Below are positions 8,277 through 17,256 of a DNA stretch of 64,000 bases, piece after piece. Under the pieces are notes generated by a model. It was not told where the DNA came from. It was given only the letters and a program-made list of their open reading frames with translations, and searched no databases. Position numbers and translations under genes: made by a program. Positions within the stretch are counted from its first letter, which is position 1. The number at the start of each line of letters is the position of its first letter. The DNA comes from Betaproteobacteria bacterium (lineage in GTDB: Bacteria > Pseudomonadota > Gammaproteobacteria > Burkholderiales > Burkholderiaceae_C): NCBI GenBank assembly GCA_025356445.1, contig JANXSZ010000005.1:1-64000 (forward strand), given 5' to 3'.

Positions 8277-8413
8277 GGGATTCCTTGGGAACTTGGGGGG
8301 TCCGACGTTGGCCAGGGGGGTATGTGTAGATATCCCAAGAGCCGCTTGTACAGTGCTTGCAACCTGAAGTTGCTGCGCCAGACTGTCGATTTGTTTTGGC
8401 AAAGCCTGCTATT

Positions 8414-9505
8414 TTAGCTCGCTTTTACTGTTGGTTTGGCAACGAATGCCTGTAGCTGGGCGCACAGGTCAGTCTGTTGCTGTAAATGCGCACGGCCTAC
8501 GAGAGCGAGGCTGTCTTGCCACAGTGCCTCTAAGGCTGGCAAAGCACCATCGCTCAGCCCATTCCAGGTGCGGTGCCACGCGCGCGCAGTGGGTGATGCG
8601 TCCAGCGTGTCGAGCAAGGCGTGCAGTTTGACATGGTGGGCATCGTCATCTTGCGGATAAATATGCCAAACAAAGGGTTTGCCTGCCCAAATGGCACGCA
8701 CCAAAGAGTCCTCGCCGCGCACAAAATTCAGGTCACAAGCCCACAGCAGATGGTCAAAATCAAGCTGGCTGAGTGTCGGTAAGTATGAAATTGATAGCTG
8801 TTCATGCTTATCTATATTGCCTAAAAAGGTGTTTTGAGTATGAATGGCTGCTTTGACTGCCTCTGTGGCTCGGCCCGCCGTCACCAGCAAATGCGTGCGC
8901 GCAGGGCCATGGGCCAGTTGGGCCAGCAGCGCTGGCAGAACGGAGGGTTCATAGCAGAACAGAGACACATAGCGCATGTGCTGTGCAGGCGACGTCATCA
9001 CCCCTGTTTTGGTGAGCCAGGCGTCGCGGTCAAACTGTATTTGGCGTGCGGCAAGCCCAGGTTCACGCAGCAGTCCGCCCGTGCGGGGGGTAAAGCCAGG
9101 GTAGAAGAAATGTTTGGTTAACCCCATGCCTGGCCCTTGAAACACGGGGGAGGGCAGGCCGTGGCAGTGCTCTGCATAGGGCTCTGCCGTCAGGTATTCC
9201 AGGTTGATCCAGGTCACACGGTGCGTTCGATGGCGCTTGGCCATGCGGGCCACAAACTCAAGTGACAAATCGCAGCCAAAGGCTTCAATAACGACATCAC
9301 CGGGTTCAGGCCATACGGTTGATGTTGCCCAAACCCGAACGTCGATTTGCTCGTGAGCCTCTGGCGCCATCCACGCCAGTGCGCTGGCATCGTCGACCCA
9401 CAGCCGCACTTGCGTGCCTTGTGCCGCTAAGTTGGTGCACAAGCGCCAGCACACGCCCAGATCACCGTAGTTGTCGATAACCTTGCAAAAAACATCCCAA
9501 ACCAT
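8414..9505 (-). CDS. earP: EF-P arginine rhamnosyltransferase EarP
   Basis: This is a GT-B inverting glycosyltransferase that moves L-rhamnose from dTDP-rhamnose to Arg32 of EF-P. The N-terminus has the family pattern VIDNYGDLGVCWRL, whose aspartates belong to the active site. The C-terminal domain has VRGEDSLVRAIWAGKPFVWH, the dTDP-rhamnose binding region. Its 363 residues are normal for the family. It sits just upstream of efp, the usual arrangement. A stretch near 8788-8825 (middle of the C-terminal half) resembles the dispersed dyad repeat of this genome. Confidence 0.95.
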   Translation of the reverse strand: MVWDVFCKVIDNYGDLGVCWRLCTNLAAQGTQVRLWVDDASALAWMAPEAHEQIDVRVWATSTVWPEPGDVVIEAFGCDLSLEFVARMAKRHRTHRVTWINLEYLTAEPYAEHCHGLPSPVFQGPGMGLTKHFFYPGFTPRTGGLLREPGLAARQIQFDRDAWLTKTGVMTSPAQHMRYVSLFCYEPSVLPALLAQLAHGPARTHLLVTAGRATEAVKAAIHTQNTFLGNIDKHEQLSISYLPTLSQLDFDHLLWACDLNFVRGEDSLVRAIWAGKPFVWHIYPQDDDAHHVKLHALLDTLDASPTARAWHRTWNGLSDGALPALEALWQDSLALVGRAHLQQQTDLCAQLQAFVAKPTVKAS

Positions 9506-9591
9506 AAAGAATCCATTTTCCTAGCTAGCCCCTGGCCAGGGGAGCAGGCCGCAGTGAAAGTTGAGGCATAAGCGGCGGCACAATACGGCCC

Positions 9592-11583
9592 ATGTCAGAC
9601 CCCACTTCCGTTGCGCATTCCGATCAATTGCTGAGTGAAGTCAGTGCCTTGCCCGGGCTGCCGGGCGTTTACCGCTATTTTGATGCAGAGGGTGGCGTGC
9701 TTTATGTGGGTAAGGCCAATAACCTGAAAAAGCGTGTCTCCAGCTACTTCCAGAAAAACCACGGTGGAACGCGCATCGGGCACATGGTCAGCAAAATTGT
9801 GCGCATGGAAACAACCGTGGTGCGCTCTGAGGCTGAAGCGCTGATTCTTGAAAACAACCTCATCAAGACGCTTAAACCCAAGTACAACATTTTGTTCAGG
9901 GATGACAAAAGCTACCCTTACCTCAAAATTACGGGTACCGAAGCACCTAAAGCCACCAATAACGCCGATACCAAACCAGGTGCATCGGTCTATGCCCGAG
10001 TCGCCCATTACCGGGGAGCGACTGAGAAAAAACACCATTATTTTGGTCCTTACCCCAGTGCCTGGGCGGTCAAAGAGTCTATTTTGTTGCTGCAAAAAGC
10101 GTTCAAGCTGCGCACCTGCGAGGACACAGTTTTTGCCAACCGCACGCGCCCCTGCTTGCTTTACCAGATCAAGCGCTGCTCGGGGCCTTGCGTTGGGCAT
10201 ATTTCCCCAGATACTTATGCGCATGATGTGGCCAATGCTGAGGCGTTTTTACGTGGTGACACCGATGAGGTGCTGGCGCAATTGCAAGACCGCATGATGG
10301 CGCACGCTGACAAGCTGGAGTTTGAGGTGGCTGCCGAGTTGCGTAACCAGATGAGTGCGCTTGCCAAAATTTTGCACCAGCAATCGGTGGAGACCACCTC
10401 GGACAAAGATGTGGATATTCTGGCCATCAAGTTGCAAGGTGGTCGAGCCTGCGTCAATTTGGCGATGGTGCGCGGTGGGCGGCATTTGGGCGACAGACCT
10501 TACTTTCCCGTGCACATTGAAGACGCCTCTGCGATGCTCGTCAAAGATGCAACCACCGTGACGGTGGCCGAAGAGATGGAAATCCAGGTGCTGGAGGCTT
10601 TTATCGCCCAGCACTATATCGGTATGGCACTGCCCGCTGTTTTGGTTGCCAGTCAGCCCATCAGTAAAGCGTTGGTCGATGCGTTGTGTGCTGACAGTGG
10701 TACCAAATTAACGGTGGTGCAGCAGCCGCATGATGTGCGGCGCATCTGGTTGGAAATGGCGCAAACCAATGCGGATATTCAATTGGCTCGCCTGTTGGCC
10801 GAGGAGGGCTCACAGCAAGCCCGTACCCGTGCCCTGGCTGAGGCGCTGGATTTGCTGATGGCGAACAGTCCTGAGGGCTTAGACCGGTTGCGTATCGAAT
10901 GCTTCGATATTTCGCACACAGCTGGTGAGGCGACGCAGGCTTCGTGCGTGGTTTTTCAGCACCACAAGATGCAAAGTGCTGAATACCGGCGTTACAAGAT
11001 TGAAGGTATCACACCCGGCGACGACTACGCCGCCATGCGCCAGGTACTGATGCGCCGCTACGGCAAGCTGGCCGAAGCCATGCGCGACGCGGCGGCGGTG
11101 GGGTTAAATGGGGGCGGCACGCCACGGGTTTCACATTTGCCAGACTTGGTGCTGGTGGACGGTGGCAAGGGCCAAGTGTCGATGGCGCGGGAAGTCTTTG
11201 TCAGTCTGGGTTTGGATTTGTCCTTGATTATTGGCGTGGAAAAAGGTGAGGGCCGCAAGGTGGGCCTGGAAGACCTGGTGTTTGCCGATGGCCGTGAGAA
11301 GGTCTACCTGGGGCGTGACTCTGCTGCCTTGATGTTGGTTGCTCAAATTCGCGATGAGGCGCATCGCTTTGCCATTACCGGGATGCGGGCGCAGCGCGCC
11401 AAGGTGCGGGTAGGGGGCAGCAAGCTGGAGGATATTCCTGGCATTGGCCCCAAGAAGCGTGCGCGTCTATTGCAGCGCTTTGGCGGGATACGGGGTGTCG
11501 CCGATGCTGGGGCTGAGGATCTTGCTACTGTTGAAGGGATTTCACGTGAGCTGGCCGACGAAATCTACCGAGCCTTACGCTAG
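9592..11583 (+). CDS. uvrC: Excinuclease ABC subunit C
   Basis: UvrC makes both incisions around DNA lesions in nucleotide excision repair with UvrA and UvrB. In order: an N-terminal GIY-YIG nuclease ([11 protein letters not shown]...[12 protein letters not shown], ~26-50), a Cys-rich segment ([17 protein letters not shown], ~190), a UVR domain that contacts UvrB ([14 protein letters not shown], ~244), an RNase H-like nuclease half ([20 protein letters not shown], ~520), and C-terminal helix-hairpin-helix repeats ([14 protein letters not shown]). Its 663 residues are slightly above the usual ~610, partly from loop insertions. It is followed closely by pgsA, a common pairing in proteobacteria. 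Confidence 0.97.
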   Translation: MSDPTSVAHSDQLLSEVSALPGLPGVYRYFDAEGGVLYVGKANNLKKRVSSYFQKNHGGTRIGHMVSKIVRMETTVVRSEAEALILENNLIKTLKPKYNILFRDDKSYPYLKITGTEAPKATNNADTKPGASVYARVAHYRGATEKKHHYFGPYPSAWAVKESILLLQKAFKLRTCEDTVFANRTRPCLLYQIKRCSGPCVGHISPDTYAHDVANAEAFLRGDTDEVLAQLQDRMMAHADKLEFEVAAELRNQMSALAKILHQQSVETTSDKDVDILAIKLQGGRACVNLAMVRGGRHLGDRPYFPVHIEDASAMLVKDATTVTVAEEMEIQVLEAFIAQHYIGMALPAVLVASQPISKALVDALCADSGTKLTVVQQPHDVRRIWLEMAQTNADIQLARLLAEEGSQQARTRALAEALDLLMANSPEGLDRLRIECFDISHTAGEATQASCVVFQHHKMQSAEYRRYKIEGITPGDDYAAMRQVLMRRYGKLAEAMRDAAAVGLNGGGTPRVSHLPDLVLVDGGKGQVSMAREVFVSLGLDLSLIIGVEKGEGRKVGLEDLVFADGREKVYLGRDSAALMLVAQIRDEAHRFAITGMRAQRAKVRVGGSKLEDIPGIGPKKRARLLQRFGGIRGVADAGAEDLATVEGISRELADEIYRALR

Positions 11584-11629
11584 GGTATTTCTGTCCGTAG
11601 GGGCGCTGCTCCGTGACACAATCAGGTTC

Positions 11630-12196
11630 ATGTTTTTTACTATTCCCACGATTCTCACTTGGACACGCATTGTTGCCATTCCCCTGATCGTGGGTGTTTT
11701 TTATTTGGGTTTGCCCGAACCTGCTAAAAATCTGATCGCAACCGTGCTGTTTGTTGTATTTGCGGCAACCGATTGGTTGGATGGCTATTTGGCACGCAAG
11801 CTGAATCAGGCCTCATCGTTCGGTGCGTTTCTTGATCCGGTTGCAGATAAATTCTTGGTTTGTGCATCCTTGCTGGTACTGGTGCATTTGCAGCGCGCAG
11901 ATGTGTTCGTCGCGCTCATCATCATTGGCCGTGAGATCGCAATTTCTGCGTTACGAGAGTGGATGGCGCAGATTGGGGCGTCGAAAAGCGTAGCGGTACA
12001 TATGCTGGGCAAGCTGAAAACCACAGTGCAAATGACAGCGATCCCTTTTTTATTGTTTGATGGTCGGCTCTTTGGCTGGATGGATACCGGCGTATGGGGT
12101 ACGTGGTTGATCTGGATTTCTGCTGTGCTGACAGTATGGTCGATGGTGTACTACTTGCAAAAAGCCCTGCCTGAAATACGCCAGCGGGTGAAGTGA
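11630..12196 (+). CDS. pgsA: CDP-diacylglycerol-glycerol-3-phosphate 3-phosphatidyltransferase
   Basis: PgsA makes phosphatidylglycerol phosphate, the committed step to phosphatidylglycerol and cardiolipin, in the inner membrane. The CDP-alcohol phosphotransferase signature D-G-x2-A-R-x8-G-x3-D-x3-D is seen as DWLDGYLARK followed by FGAFLDPVADK (about residues 48-71). Several membrane helices follow. The start MFFTIPTILTWTRI at 11630 gives 188 residues, the normal size. A longer frame reaches back into uvrC but has no family support. It lies 46 bases after uvrC on the same strand. Confidence 0.95.
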   Translation: MFFTIPTILTWTRIVAIPLIVGVFYLGLPEPAKNLIATVLFVVFAATDWLDGYLARKLNQASSFGAFLDPVADKFLVCASLLVLVHLQRADVFVALIIIGREIAISALREWMAQIGASKSVAVHMLGKLKTTVQMTAIPFLLFDGRLFGWMDTGVWGTWLIWISAVLTVWSMVYYLQKALPEIRQRVK

Positions 12197-12212
12197 GCCC
12201 GATTCACAGCGC

Positions 12213-13118
12213 ATGATGCCCACTCAGCCTGCTGCGCTGAAAGCGGATAGAAACGCGGTACTGATCCGTGCCATGCCCGTGGTATTTGTCTTGATCTGGA
12301 GTACCGGTTTCATCGTCGCGCGCTATGGTATGCCCCATGCTCCTCCCTTGAAATTCTTAGCGGTGCGCTACGCCCTCTCTGTGTTGTGTTTTTTACCTTG
12401 GGTGATGGCCGCCAAGGTGCCGTGGCCATCTGTGCGGGCGCAGTGGATGCACTTGGCGGTAACCGGTGTGCTGATGAATGCCGGCTACCTGGGTGGGGTG
12501 TGGGCCGCTGTTAAAGCCGGGATGGGGTCGGGTTTAGCCGCCTTGATTGTGGGCTTGCAACCTGTGTTAACGGCCGTCTGGTTGTCGTTCATGGGCGCTC
12601 CGGTGACGCTACGGCAGTGGCTGGGTCTGGTGTTGGGGTTCGCAGGCCTGGTATTGGTGGTCTCAGGTAAATTTGGGCACGGCGGTGAGGTGGATGTTTT
12701 CAACCTGACATTGGCTGTAGGGGCCCTCTTTTCCATTACCGCAGGCACTTTGTATCAAAAGCGCTTTGTGGCTCCGTGTGATGTACGAAGTGCTGGTGTC
12801 GTTCAGTTGCTGGCGGCCTTGATTGTGACCCTGCCTTTGGCTTTACTGGAGAGTGAAGGCATTGACTGGACCGCCCAATTGATGGGTGCCATGGCGTGGT
12901 CGGTGCTGGCACTCAGTCTGGGGGGCAGTTCGCTGTTGTACCTGTTGCTGCAACGCGGGGCGGCTACTTCGGTGACCAGTTTGTTGTATTTGGTGCCACC
13001 ATGCACAGCCTTTTTAGCGTGGTTGCTGTTTGCTGAGCCAGTCACTGTGGTCACACTGGCTGGCACCGTATTGACAGCGCTGGGTGTTGGGTGGGTTGTG
13101 CGTCCTGCAAGGCCGTGA
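12213..13118 (+). CDS. EamA/DMT-family transporter
   Basis: Drug/metabolite transporter of 301 residues with ten predicted membrane helices in two EamA repeats. The first begins around FVLIWSTGFIVARYG (~23-37) and the second around ALFSITAGTLYQKRF (~175-189). Family members export amino acids or other small metabolites, and the substrate here cannot be inferred. It lies 16 bases after pgsA and is probably co-transcribed with it. No clear terminator follows. Confidence 0.9.
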   Translation: MMPTQPAALKADRNAVLIRAMPVVFVLIWSTGFIVARYGMPHAPPLKFLAVRYALSVLCFLPWVMAAKVPWPSVRAQWMHLAVTGVLMNAGYLGGVWAAVKAGMGSGLAALIVGLQPVLTAVWLSFMGAPVTLRQWLGLVLGFAGLVLVVSGKFGHGGEVDVFNLTLAVGALFSITAGTLYQKRFVAPCDVRSAGVVQLLAALIVTLPLALLESEGIDWTAQLMGAMAWSVLALSLGGSSLLYLLLQRGAATSVTSLLYLVPPCTAFLAWLLFAEPVTVVTLAGTVLTALGVGWVVRPARP

Positions 13119-13476
13119 TTCGTTGTTCAAGGGTGCTATTGGTATTTGCGCCACACTGCATGATTGCTGTAAACATAGCAGGGCTGCGGGTTTGCGGGGT
13201 TTTCAGCTAGCACATTTTTACAAAATGGCAGTGCCCCTTGTTGGTCGTGCAGCACTCAAAACCGTCTAGAATCCGCGCCGCGCATGACGATTGCTGATCG
13301 TTGTATTGACACTGTGGATTGCCATGGTTGTAATGCATGACCAGTGGCGAGAAGCGCGAGGACCTTCAGCGGATGCCTTGTCAGTAAATCGTCAAGGATC
13401 GCGGATTTTGCGCTCGGTACTTGTGGGGTTATTCATAACCACCAAGTCCGTTTTTCTCTACACCAGAGGCATGACT
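13119..13476 (+). other. Leader region between the DMT transporter and hupB
   Basis: About 360 bases without a gene. It holds a near-consensus sigma-70 promoter at 13306-13334 and a leader of roughly 135 bases before hupB. An in-frame extension of hupB to 13291 is open by chance, but its translation is unlike HU. I see no riboswitch-like fold. Confidence 0.6.
13306..13334 (+). promoter_or_regulatory. Sigma-70 promoter for hupB
   Basis: A perfect -35 box TTGACA (13306-13311) is separated by 17 bases from TGTAAT (13329-13334), which matches four of six bases of TATAAT. Transcription would begin near 13341 and give a leader of about 135 nucleotides before the HU start. This is one of the best promoter matches I found in the window and suits an abundant nucleoid protein. 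Confidence 0.7.
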
Positions 13477-13749
13477 ATGAATAAAACTGAATTAATCGAA
13501 CATATTGCGCAGCACGCAGACATTTCTAAAGCAGCAGCTACCCGGGCATTGGAGGCCACTATTGGTGCTGTGAAGACCACCCTTAAAAAGGGCGGTTCGG
13601 TGTCGTTGGTGGGTTTTGGTACTTTTGCAGTAGGTAAGCGGGAGGCGCGAAGCGGCCGTAATCCCCGTACCGGCGATGCCATCAAGATCAAAGCAGCTAA
13701 GGTTCCTAAGTTTCGTCCTGGAAAAGCACTCAAAGATGCGTTAAACTAA
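13477..13749 (+). CDS. hupB: HU family DNA-binding protein
   Basis: HU is a nucleoid-associated histone-like protein that bends DNA as a dimer. The 90-residue product starts [12 protein letters not shown] and contains [21 protein letters not shown] (about 47-67), the beta arm with its conserved Arg/Asn/Pro that inserts into the minor groove. An in-frame ATG at 13471 would add two residues. ATG 13477 matches the family start and is well spaced from agagg. A tRNA-Val gene follows 12 bases after its stop, then ppiD, which echoes the hupB-ppiD order of E. coli. Confidence 0.95.
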   Translation: MNKTELIEHIAQHADISKAAATRALEATIGAVKTTLKKGGSVSLVGFGTFAVGKREARSGRNPRTGDAIKIKAAKVPKFRPGKALKDALN

Positions 13750-13761
13750 TAGACTTAGGTG

Positions 13762-13837
13762 GGGTGCTTAGCTCAGTTGGTAGAGCGGCGCCCTTACAAG
13801 GCGTAGGTCGGCGGTTCGAGCCCGTCAGCACTCACCA
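13762..13837 (+). tRNA. tRNA-Val (anticodon TAC)
   Basis: A 76-base cloverleaf. The acceptor gggtgct pairs with agcactc (one G-U pair), the D-arm contains gctcagttggtagagc, the anticodon loop is cttacaa with TAC, the T-loop is ttcgagc, and the 3' ACCA is encoded. It lies 12 bases after hupB and shares its transcription direction, so it may be processed from a hupB-tRNA transcript. A strong terminator follows. Confidence 0.95.
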
Positions 13838-13850
13838 CCCACCCTCTGTG

Positions 13851-13880
13851 AAAAGGCGAACAATTGTTCGCCTTTTTGTT
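13851..13880 (+). terminator. Terminator behind hupB and tRNA-Val
   Basis: Bases 13851-13876 are a perfect 26-base palindrome (aaaaggcgaacaa and its reverse complement) followed by ttgtttt. It can end transcripts from both directions. A weaker hairpin (gcgaa...ttcgc followed by six T) at about 13888-13916 backs it up. Confidence 0.9.
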
Positions 13881-13994
13881 TTATTCCGCGAAAAGGCTTT
13901 GCACTGTTCGCTTTTTTGCGGGTCTGCCTAAGGCCAACCGTCAGTCACTGAATTCCATGCAGTGGCTGTGATGCAGTTTTCACGAGAGCGCGCC

Positions 13995-15908
13995 ATGTTC
14001 GATTTTGTTCGCAAGCACACCAAGATCATGCAGTTCTTGCTGTTCTTGTTGATCTTTCCGTCTTTTGTTCTGTTTGGCATTGATGGCTACAACCGCTACC
14101 GGGAAAAGGGTGAACCTGTTGCCAAAGTAGGTGGGTTGGAAATTACGCAAGGGGAGTGGGACAGCGCTCATAAAACTGAAGTAGATCGTTTGCGTGCTTC
14201 TCGTCCTAATATGGACATCAAGCTGTTTGATACACCGGAAGCGCGTTACCGCAGCCTGGAACGGCTGGTGCGTGATCGTCTTTTCCTTGTAGCTGCTGAG
14301 AAATTTCATTTGAATACCAGCGATGCGCAACTGGCCAGTAATTTGGAGGCCAATCCCTCCATCGCAATGCTGCGCCGTGCGGACGGTACGCTAGATATGG
14401 CTCGCTACAAAGATTTGCTGGCTGCGCAGGGGATGACGCCTGCAATGTTCGAGGCCAGCATGCGCAATGAATTATCGTCGCGTCAGGTTGCGGCAGGTGT
14501 TGCGGATACCGGTTTTGCACCAAGCCCTATAGCCGATCAAACGCTGAATGCTTACTTTGAACGTCGTTCAGTTCAAGTAGCGCTGTTCAAGCCGAGTGAC
14601 TTTGTAGCCAAAGTGAACCCAACCTCTGCTGAGTTAGAGGGCTATTACAAAGAAAATCCTGCCCAATTTCAGTCCCCTGAGCAAGCGTCTATTGAGTATG
14701 TGGTGCTTGACCTGGATACAGTGACCAAAACTATTGTTCCTAATGATTCAGATCTCCGGACGTATTACGAGCAAAATGCCAGCCGCATGGCCGGTGCCGA
14801 GACGCGCCGCGCCAGCCATATTCTGATTACAGCAGGCAAAGACATGCCGGTCACTGACCGTCAGAAAGCCAAGGCGCGAGCTGAAGAGTTGTTGGCGCAA
14901 GTCAAGAAGGCTCCGAATACTTTTGCTGACATAGCTAAGAAAAACTCGCAAGATCCCGGCTCTGCTGTGAATGGTGGTGACTTGGACTTCTTTGCACGTG
15001 GCGCCATGGTAAAGCCTTTTGAGGAGGCTGCCTTTGCCATGAAAACCGGCGATATCAGCGATGTTGTCGAATCCGATTTTGGCTACCACATCATCAAACT
15101 GACCGATATTAAAAGTCCCAAGCAAAAAACCTTTGAAGAGCTCAAGCCTGAAATGGAAGCGTTGGTCAAAAAGCAGCAGGCGCAAAGCAGATTTGCTGAA
15201 AGCGCAGAAGCATTCACCAATGGTGTTTATGAACAGTCTGACAGCTTGAAGTCCGTCGCAGACAAGCTGAAACTGGAGATCCGCAAGGCAACGAGCGTGA
15301 CACGTCAGCCGGTGCCCGGTGTTACGGGCGTTCTTGCAAATCCCAAGCTTTTGGCCGCAGTTTTCTCTGCCGATTCGATTGATAAAAAGCACAATACAGA
15401 AGCTATCGAATTAGGGGCTAATCAGTTGGTTGCTGCGCGTATTACGGCTTACAACCCTGTGCGTACGCTGCCCTTCTCTGATGTTGCAGAGAAAGCCAAG
15501 GCTGGCCTGATTGCCTCACGCAGCGCAGAGTTGGCGAAGAAAGAGGGCATGGTTAAGCTGGACGCTTGGAAAGTTAACCTCGGTTCAGCCATCTATCCTG
15601 AGGCTGTTACCGTATCACGCCAAGATCCCAAAGCATTGCCTATGCAAGTGGTTGATGCTGCGCTCCGCTCCGACGGTAAGGCCTTGCCTGTGCAGCAGGG
15701 CGTGGATTTGGGTGCAGCAGGTTATGCCGTCTTGAAGGTTATCAAAATCATGCCGCGTGACAAGCCCGAAGCGGCTGCTGCGAAGCAAGAGTTGGCGCAG
15801 TACATCCGTGAGTGGACAACAGCTGAGAATTTGGCTTACTACGACCTGCTGAAAGAACAGTTTAAAGTCAAAATAATGGTGTCCAAGCCAGTGGCAGGAG
15901 CGCTGTAA
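13995..15908 (+). CDS. ppiD: Peptidyl-prolyl cis-trans isomerase D (periplasmic folding factor)
   Basis: PpiD is an inner-membrane-anchored periplasmic chaperone near the Sec translocon that helps newly exported proteins. Visible parts: a short cytoplasmic N-terminus, one membrane helix (FLLFLLIFPSFVLFGI, ~14-29), a SurA-like N-terminal chaperone domain with KVGGLEITQ, and one parvulin domain (RRASHILI ... GGDLDFFARGAMVKPFEEAAF ... FGYHIIKL, about 270-368), then a C-terminal chaperone lobe. Its 637 residues match the family. ATG 13995 is preferred over an in-frame ATG at 13962 because the upstream residues are not family-like. Confidence 0.93.
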   Translation: MFDFVRKHTKIMQFLLFLLIFPSFVLFGIDGYNRYREKGEPVAKVGGLEITQGEWDSAHKTEVDRLRASRPNMDIKLFDTPEARYRSLERLVRDRLFLVAAEKFHLNTSDAQLASNLEANPSIAMLRRADGTLDMARYKDLLAAQGMTPAMFEASMRNELSSRQVAAGVADTGFAPSPIADQTLNAYFERRSVQVALFKPSDFVAKVNPTSAELEGYYKENPAQFQSPEQASIEYVVLDLDTVTKTIVPNDSDLRTYYEQNASRMAGAETRRASHILITAGKDMPVTDRQKAKARAEELLAQVKKAPNTFADIAKKNSQDPGSAVNGGDLDFFARGAMVKPFEEAAFAMKTGDISDVVESDFGYHIIKLTDIKSPKQKTFEELKPEMEALVKKQQAQSRFAESAEAFTNGVYEQSDSLKSVADKLKLEIRKATSVTRQPVPGVTGVLANPKLLAAVFSADSIDKKHNTEAIELGANQLVAARITAYNPVRTLPFSDVAEKAKAGLIASRSAELAKKEGMVKLDAWKVNLGSAIYPEAVTVSRQDPKALPMQVVDAALRSDGKALPVQQGVDLGAAGYAVLKVIKIMPRDKPEAAAAKQELAQYIREWTTAENLAYYDLLKEQFKVKIMVSKPVAGAL

Positions 15909-15974
15909 TTTCTGCATAAACCAGTCAGTAATAAGAAAAATTAGACTGCACTTAAGGTTACAATAGAGAGCTAC

Positions 15975-16051
15975 GGTGGCTGTAGCTCAGTTGGTAGAGT
16001 CCCAGATTGTGATTCTGGTTGTCGTGGGTTCGAGCCCCATCAGTCACCCCA
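15975..16051 (+). tRNA. tRNA-His (anticodon GTG)
   Basis: A 77-base cloverleaf with the extra 5' G (position -1) that marks tRNA-His. The acceptor gtggctg pairs with cagtcac (one G-U pair). The anticodon loop ttgtgat contains GTG, the T-loop is ttcgagc and CCA is encoded. A TACAAT -10 box at 15959-15964 is well placed, but its -35 region is poor. It is followed by a strong hairpin terminator. Confidence 0.96.
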
Positions 16052-16058
16052 CCTTATT

Positions 16059-16095
16059 AAAACGGCTGTTGCTTATTAAAGCAGCAGCCGTTTTT
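16059..16095 (+). terminator. Terminator of tRNA-His, probably bidirectional
   Basis: A 15-base stem (aaaacggctgttgct with agcagcagccgtttt, one G-U pair) is followed by T residues. On the minus strand the same stem is followed by ttttaat, so it may also end the quinone oxidoreductase transcript that converges from the right. Confidence 0.9.
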
Positions 16096-16123
16096 GCCTT
16101 TAAGCTCCTAGAAGCTTAAAGGC
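16096..16123. other. Perfect 11-base hairpin next to the tRNA-His terminator
   Basis: gcctttaagct (16096-16106) and agcttaaaggc (16113-16123) are exact reverse complements around a 6-base loop. No T-tract follows on either strand. It directly abuts the terminator and lies 17 bases beyond the stop of the minus-strand gene, where it could protect the 3' end of that mRNA. Confidence 0.6.
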
Positions 16124-16140
16124 AGAGCAACTCACAGGGG

Positions 16141-17130
16141 TCAGTTGTTCACCATCACTAACTTGCCCATCACGCTGCGCGAGCCCATGCGTGCATAAGC
16201 CGCTTTGAGTTCTGCCATTGGCATGGCGCGGTCGATGACGGGCTTAATAAGGCCTTTGCCGTACCATGCACCAAGCTCAGCTATCATCGCTGCATTGGCT
16301 TTGGGTTCTCGTTTTGCGAAATCACCCCAGAAAACACCCACCAGCGAAGCGCCTTTGAGTAAAGCCAAGTTCAATGGCAATGAGGGTATGGGGCCAGACG
16401 CAAAGCCAACGATCAAATACCGACCGCGCCACGCTATGGAACGAAAGGCAGGTTCTGCAAAATCACCGCCAACAGGATCGTAAATAACATCGGGGCCTTT
16501 GCCGCCAGTGGCTGCTTTGACGGCTTCACGAAAGGCATTGGGGAGGCTGTGTTCGCTGTAGTTGATGGTTGCATCCGCGCCAATCGAGGTGCATAGCGCA
16601 CATTTTTCTGCCGTTGAGGCTGCTGCTATGACTTTCGCCCCTGCCGCTTTTGCAATCTGAATCGCGGATGTACCGACGCCACCTGCAGCGCCCAGCACCA
16701 GCACGGTTTCTCCAGCTTTGAGTTGTCCACGATCGATCAGTGCATGGTGTGAGGTCGCATAGATCATGATGAACGCTGCTGCATCCACAGCAGGGAAGCC
16801 TGCTGGTAAGGGCATGCACATGGCTGCAGGCGCTAGCGTGTGTGTGCCAAAGCCGCCTGTGCCTGACAGGCATGCCACGCGTTGCCCTACTTTCAAGTGG
16901 GTTACACCTTCACCCAATGCTTCTATCACACCGGCATATTCTGAGCCTGGTACGAAGGGCAGCGCTGGTTTCATTTGGTACTTGTTCTGTACGATCAGCA
17001 GATCGGGGAAATTCAGGCTAGCAGCCTCAATCGCAATCAGTACTTCACCAGGCTTTGGTGCTGGGGTGGGCAGTTCTTTCCAAGTCAAGGCCTCGACGCC
17101 GGTTGGATTTTCACAGAGCCAAGCATGCAT
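16141..17130 (-). CDS. NADPH:quinone oxidoreductase family protein (zinc-independent MDR)
   Basis: Medium-chain dehydrogenase/reductase of 329 residues. The N-terminal GroES-like domain has FVPGSEYAGVIEALGEGV (about 62-79), and the NADPH-binding Rossmann domain has VLGAAGGVGTSAIQIAKAAG (~142-161). It lacks the catalytic and structural zinc cysteines of alcohol dehydrogenases, which fits the quinone oxidoreductase/enoyl reductase branch. The exact substrate is unknown. The start MHAWLCENP at 17130 is preceded by tttggaga at good spacing, so I prefer it over an upstream in-frame start at 17154. It is divergent from surE. Confidence 0.9.
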   Translation of the reverse strand: MHAWLCENPTGVEALTWKELPTPAPKPGEVLIAIEAASLNFPDLLIVQNKYQMKPALPFVPGSEYAGVIEALGEGVTHLKVGQRVACLSGTGGFGTHTLAPAAMCMPLPAGFPAVDAAAFIMIYATSHHALIDRGQLKAGETVLVLGAAGGVGTSAIQIAKAAGAKVIAAASTAEKCALCTSIGADATINYSEHSLPNAFREAVKAATGGKGPDVIYDPVGGDFAEPAFRSIAWRGRYLIVGFASGPIPSLPLNLALLKGASLVGVFWGDFAKREPKANAAMIAELGAWYGKGLIKPVIDRAMPMAELKAAYARMGSRSVMGKLVMVNN

Positions 17131-17256
17131 ACAGAAATCTCCAAAATAAGTCACAAAAAGTTGTAAGGGATGATAGTTCCTGCCTCTCGCCAGTCACAAG
17201 GCAAGCATGTCTCAATAGCGACCAGCACCCTACAATTGATTGAACCTCCAACACCC

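Noticed and set aside
13291-13476. N-terminal extension of HU by 62 codons
   Set aside because: The 90-residue HU start is fully conserved; the extension contains the hupB promoter and leader and is not HU-like.
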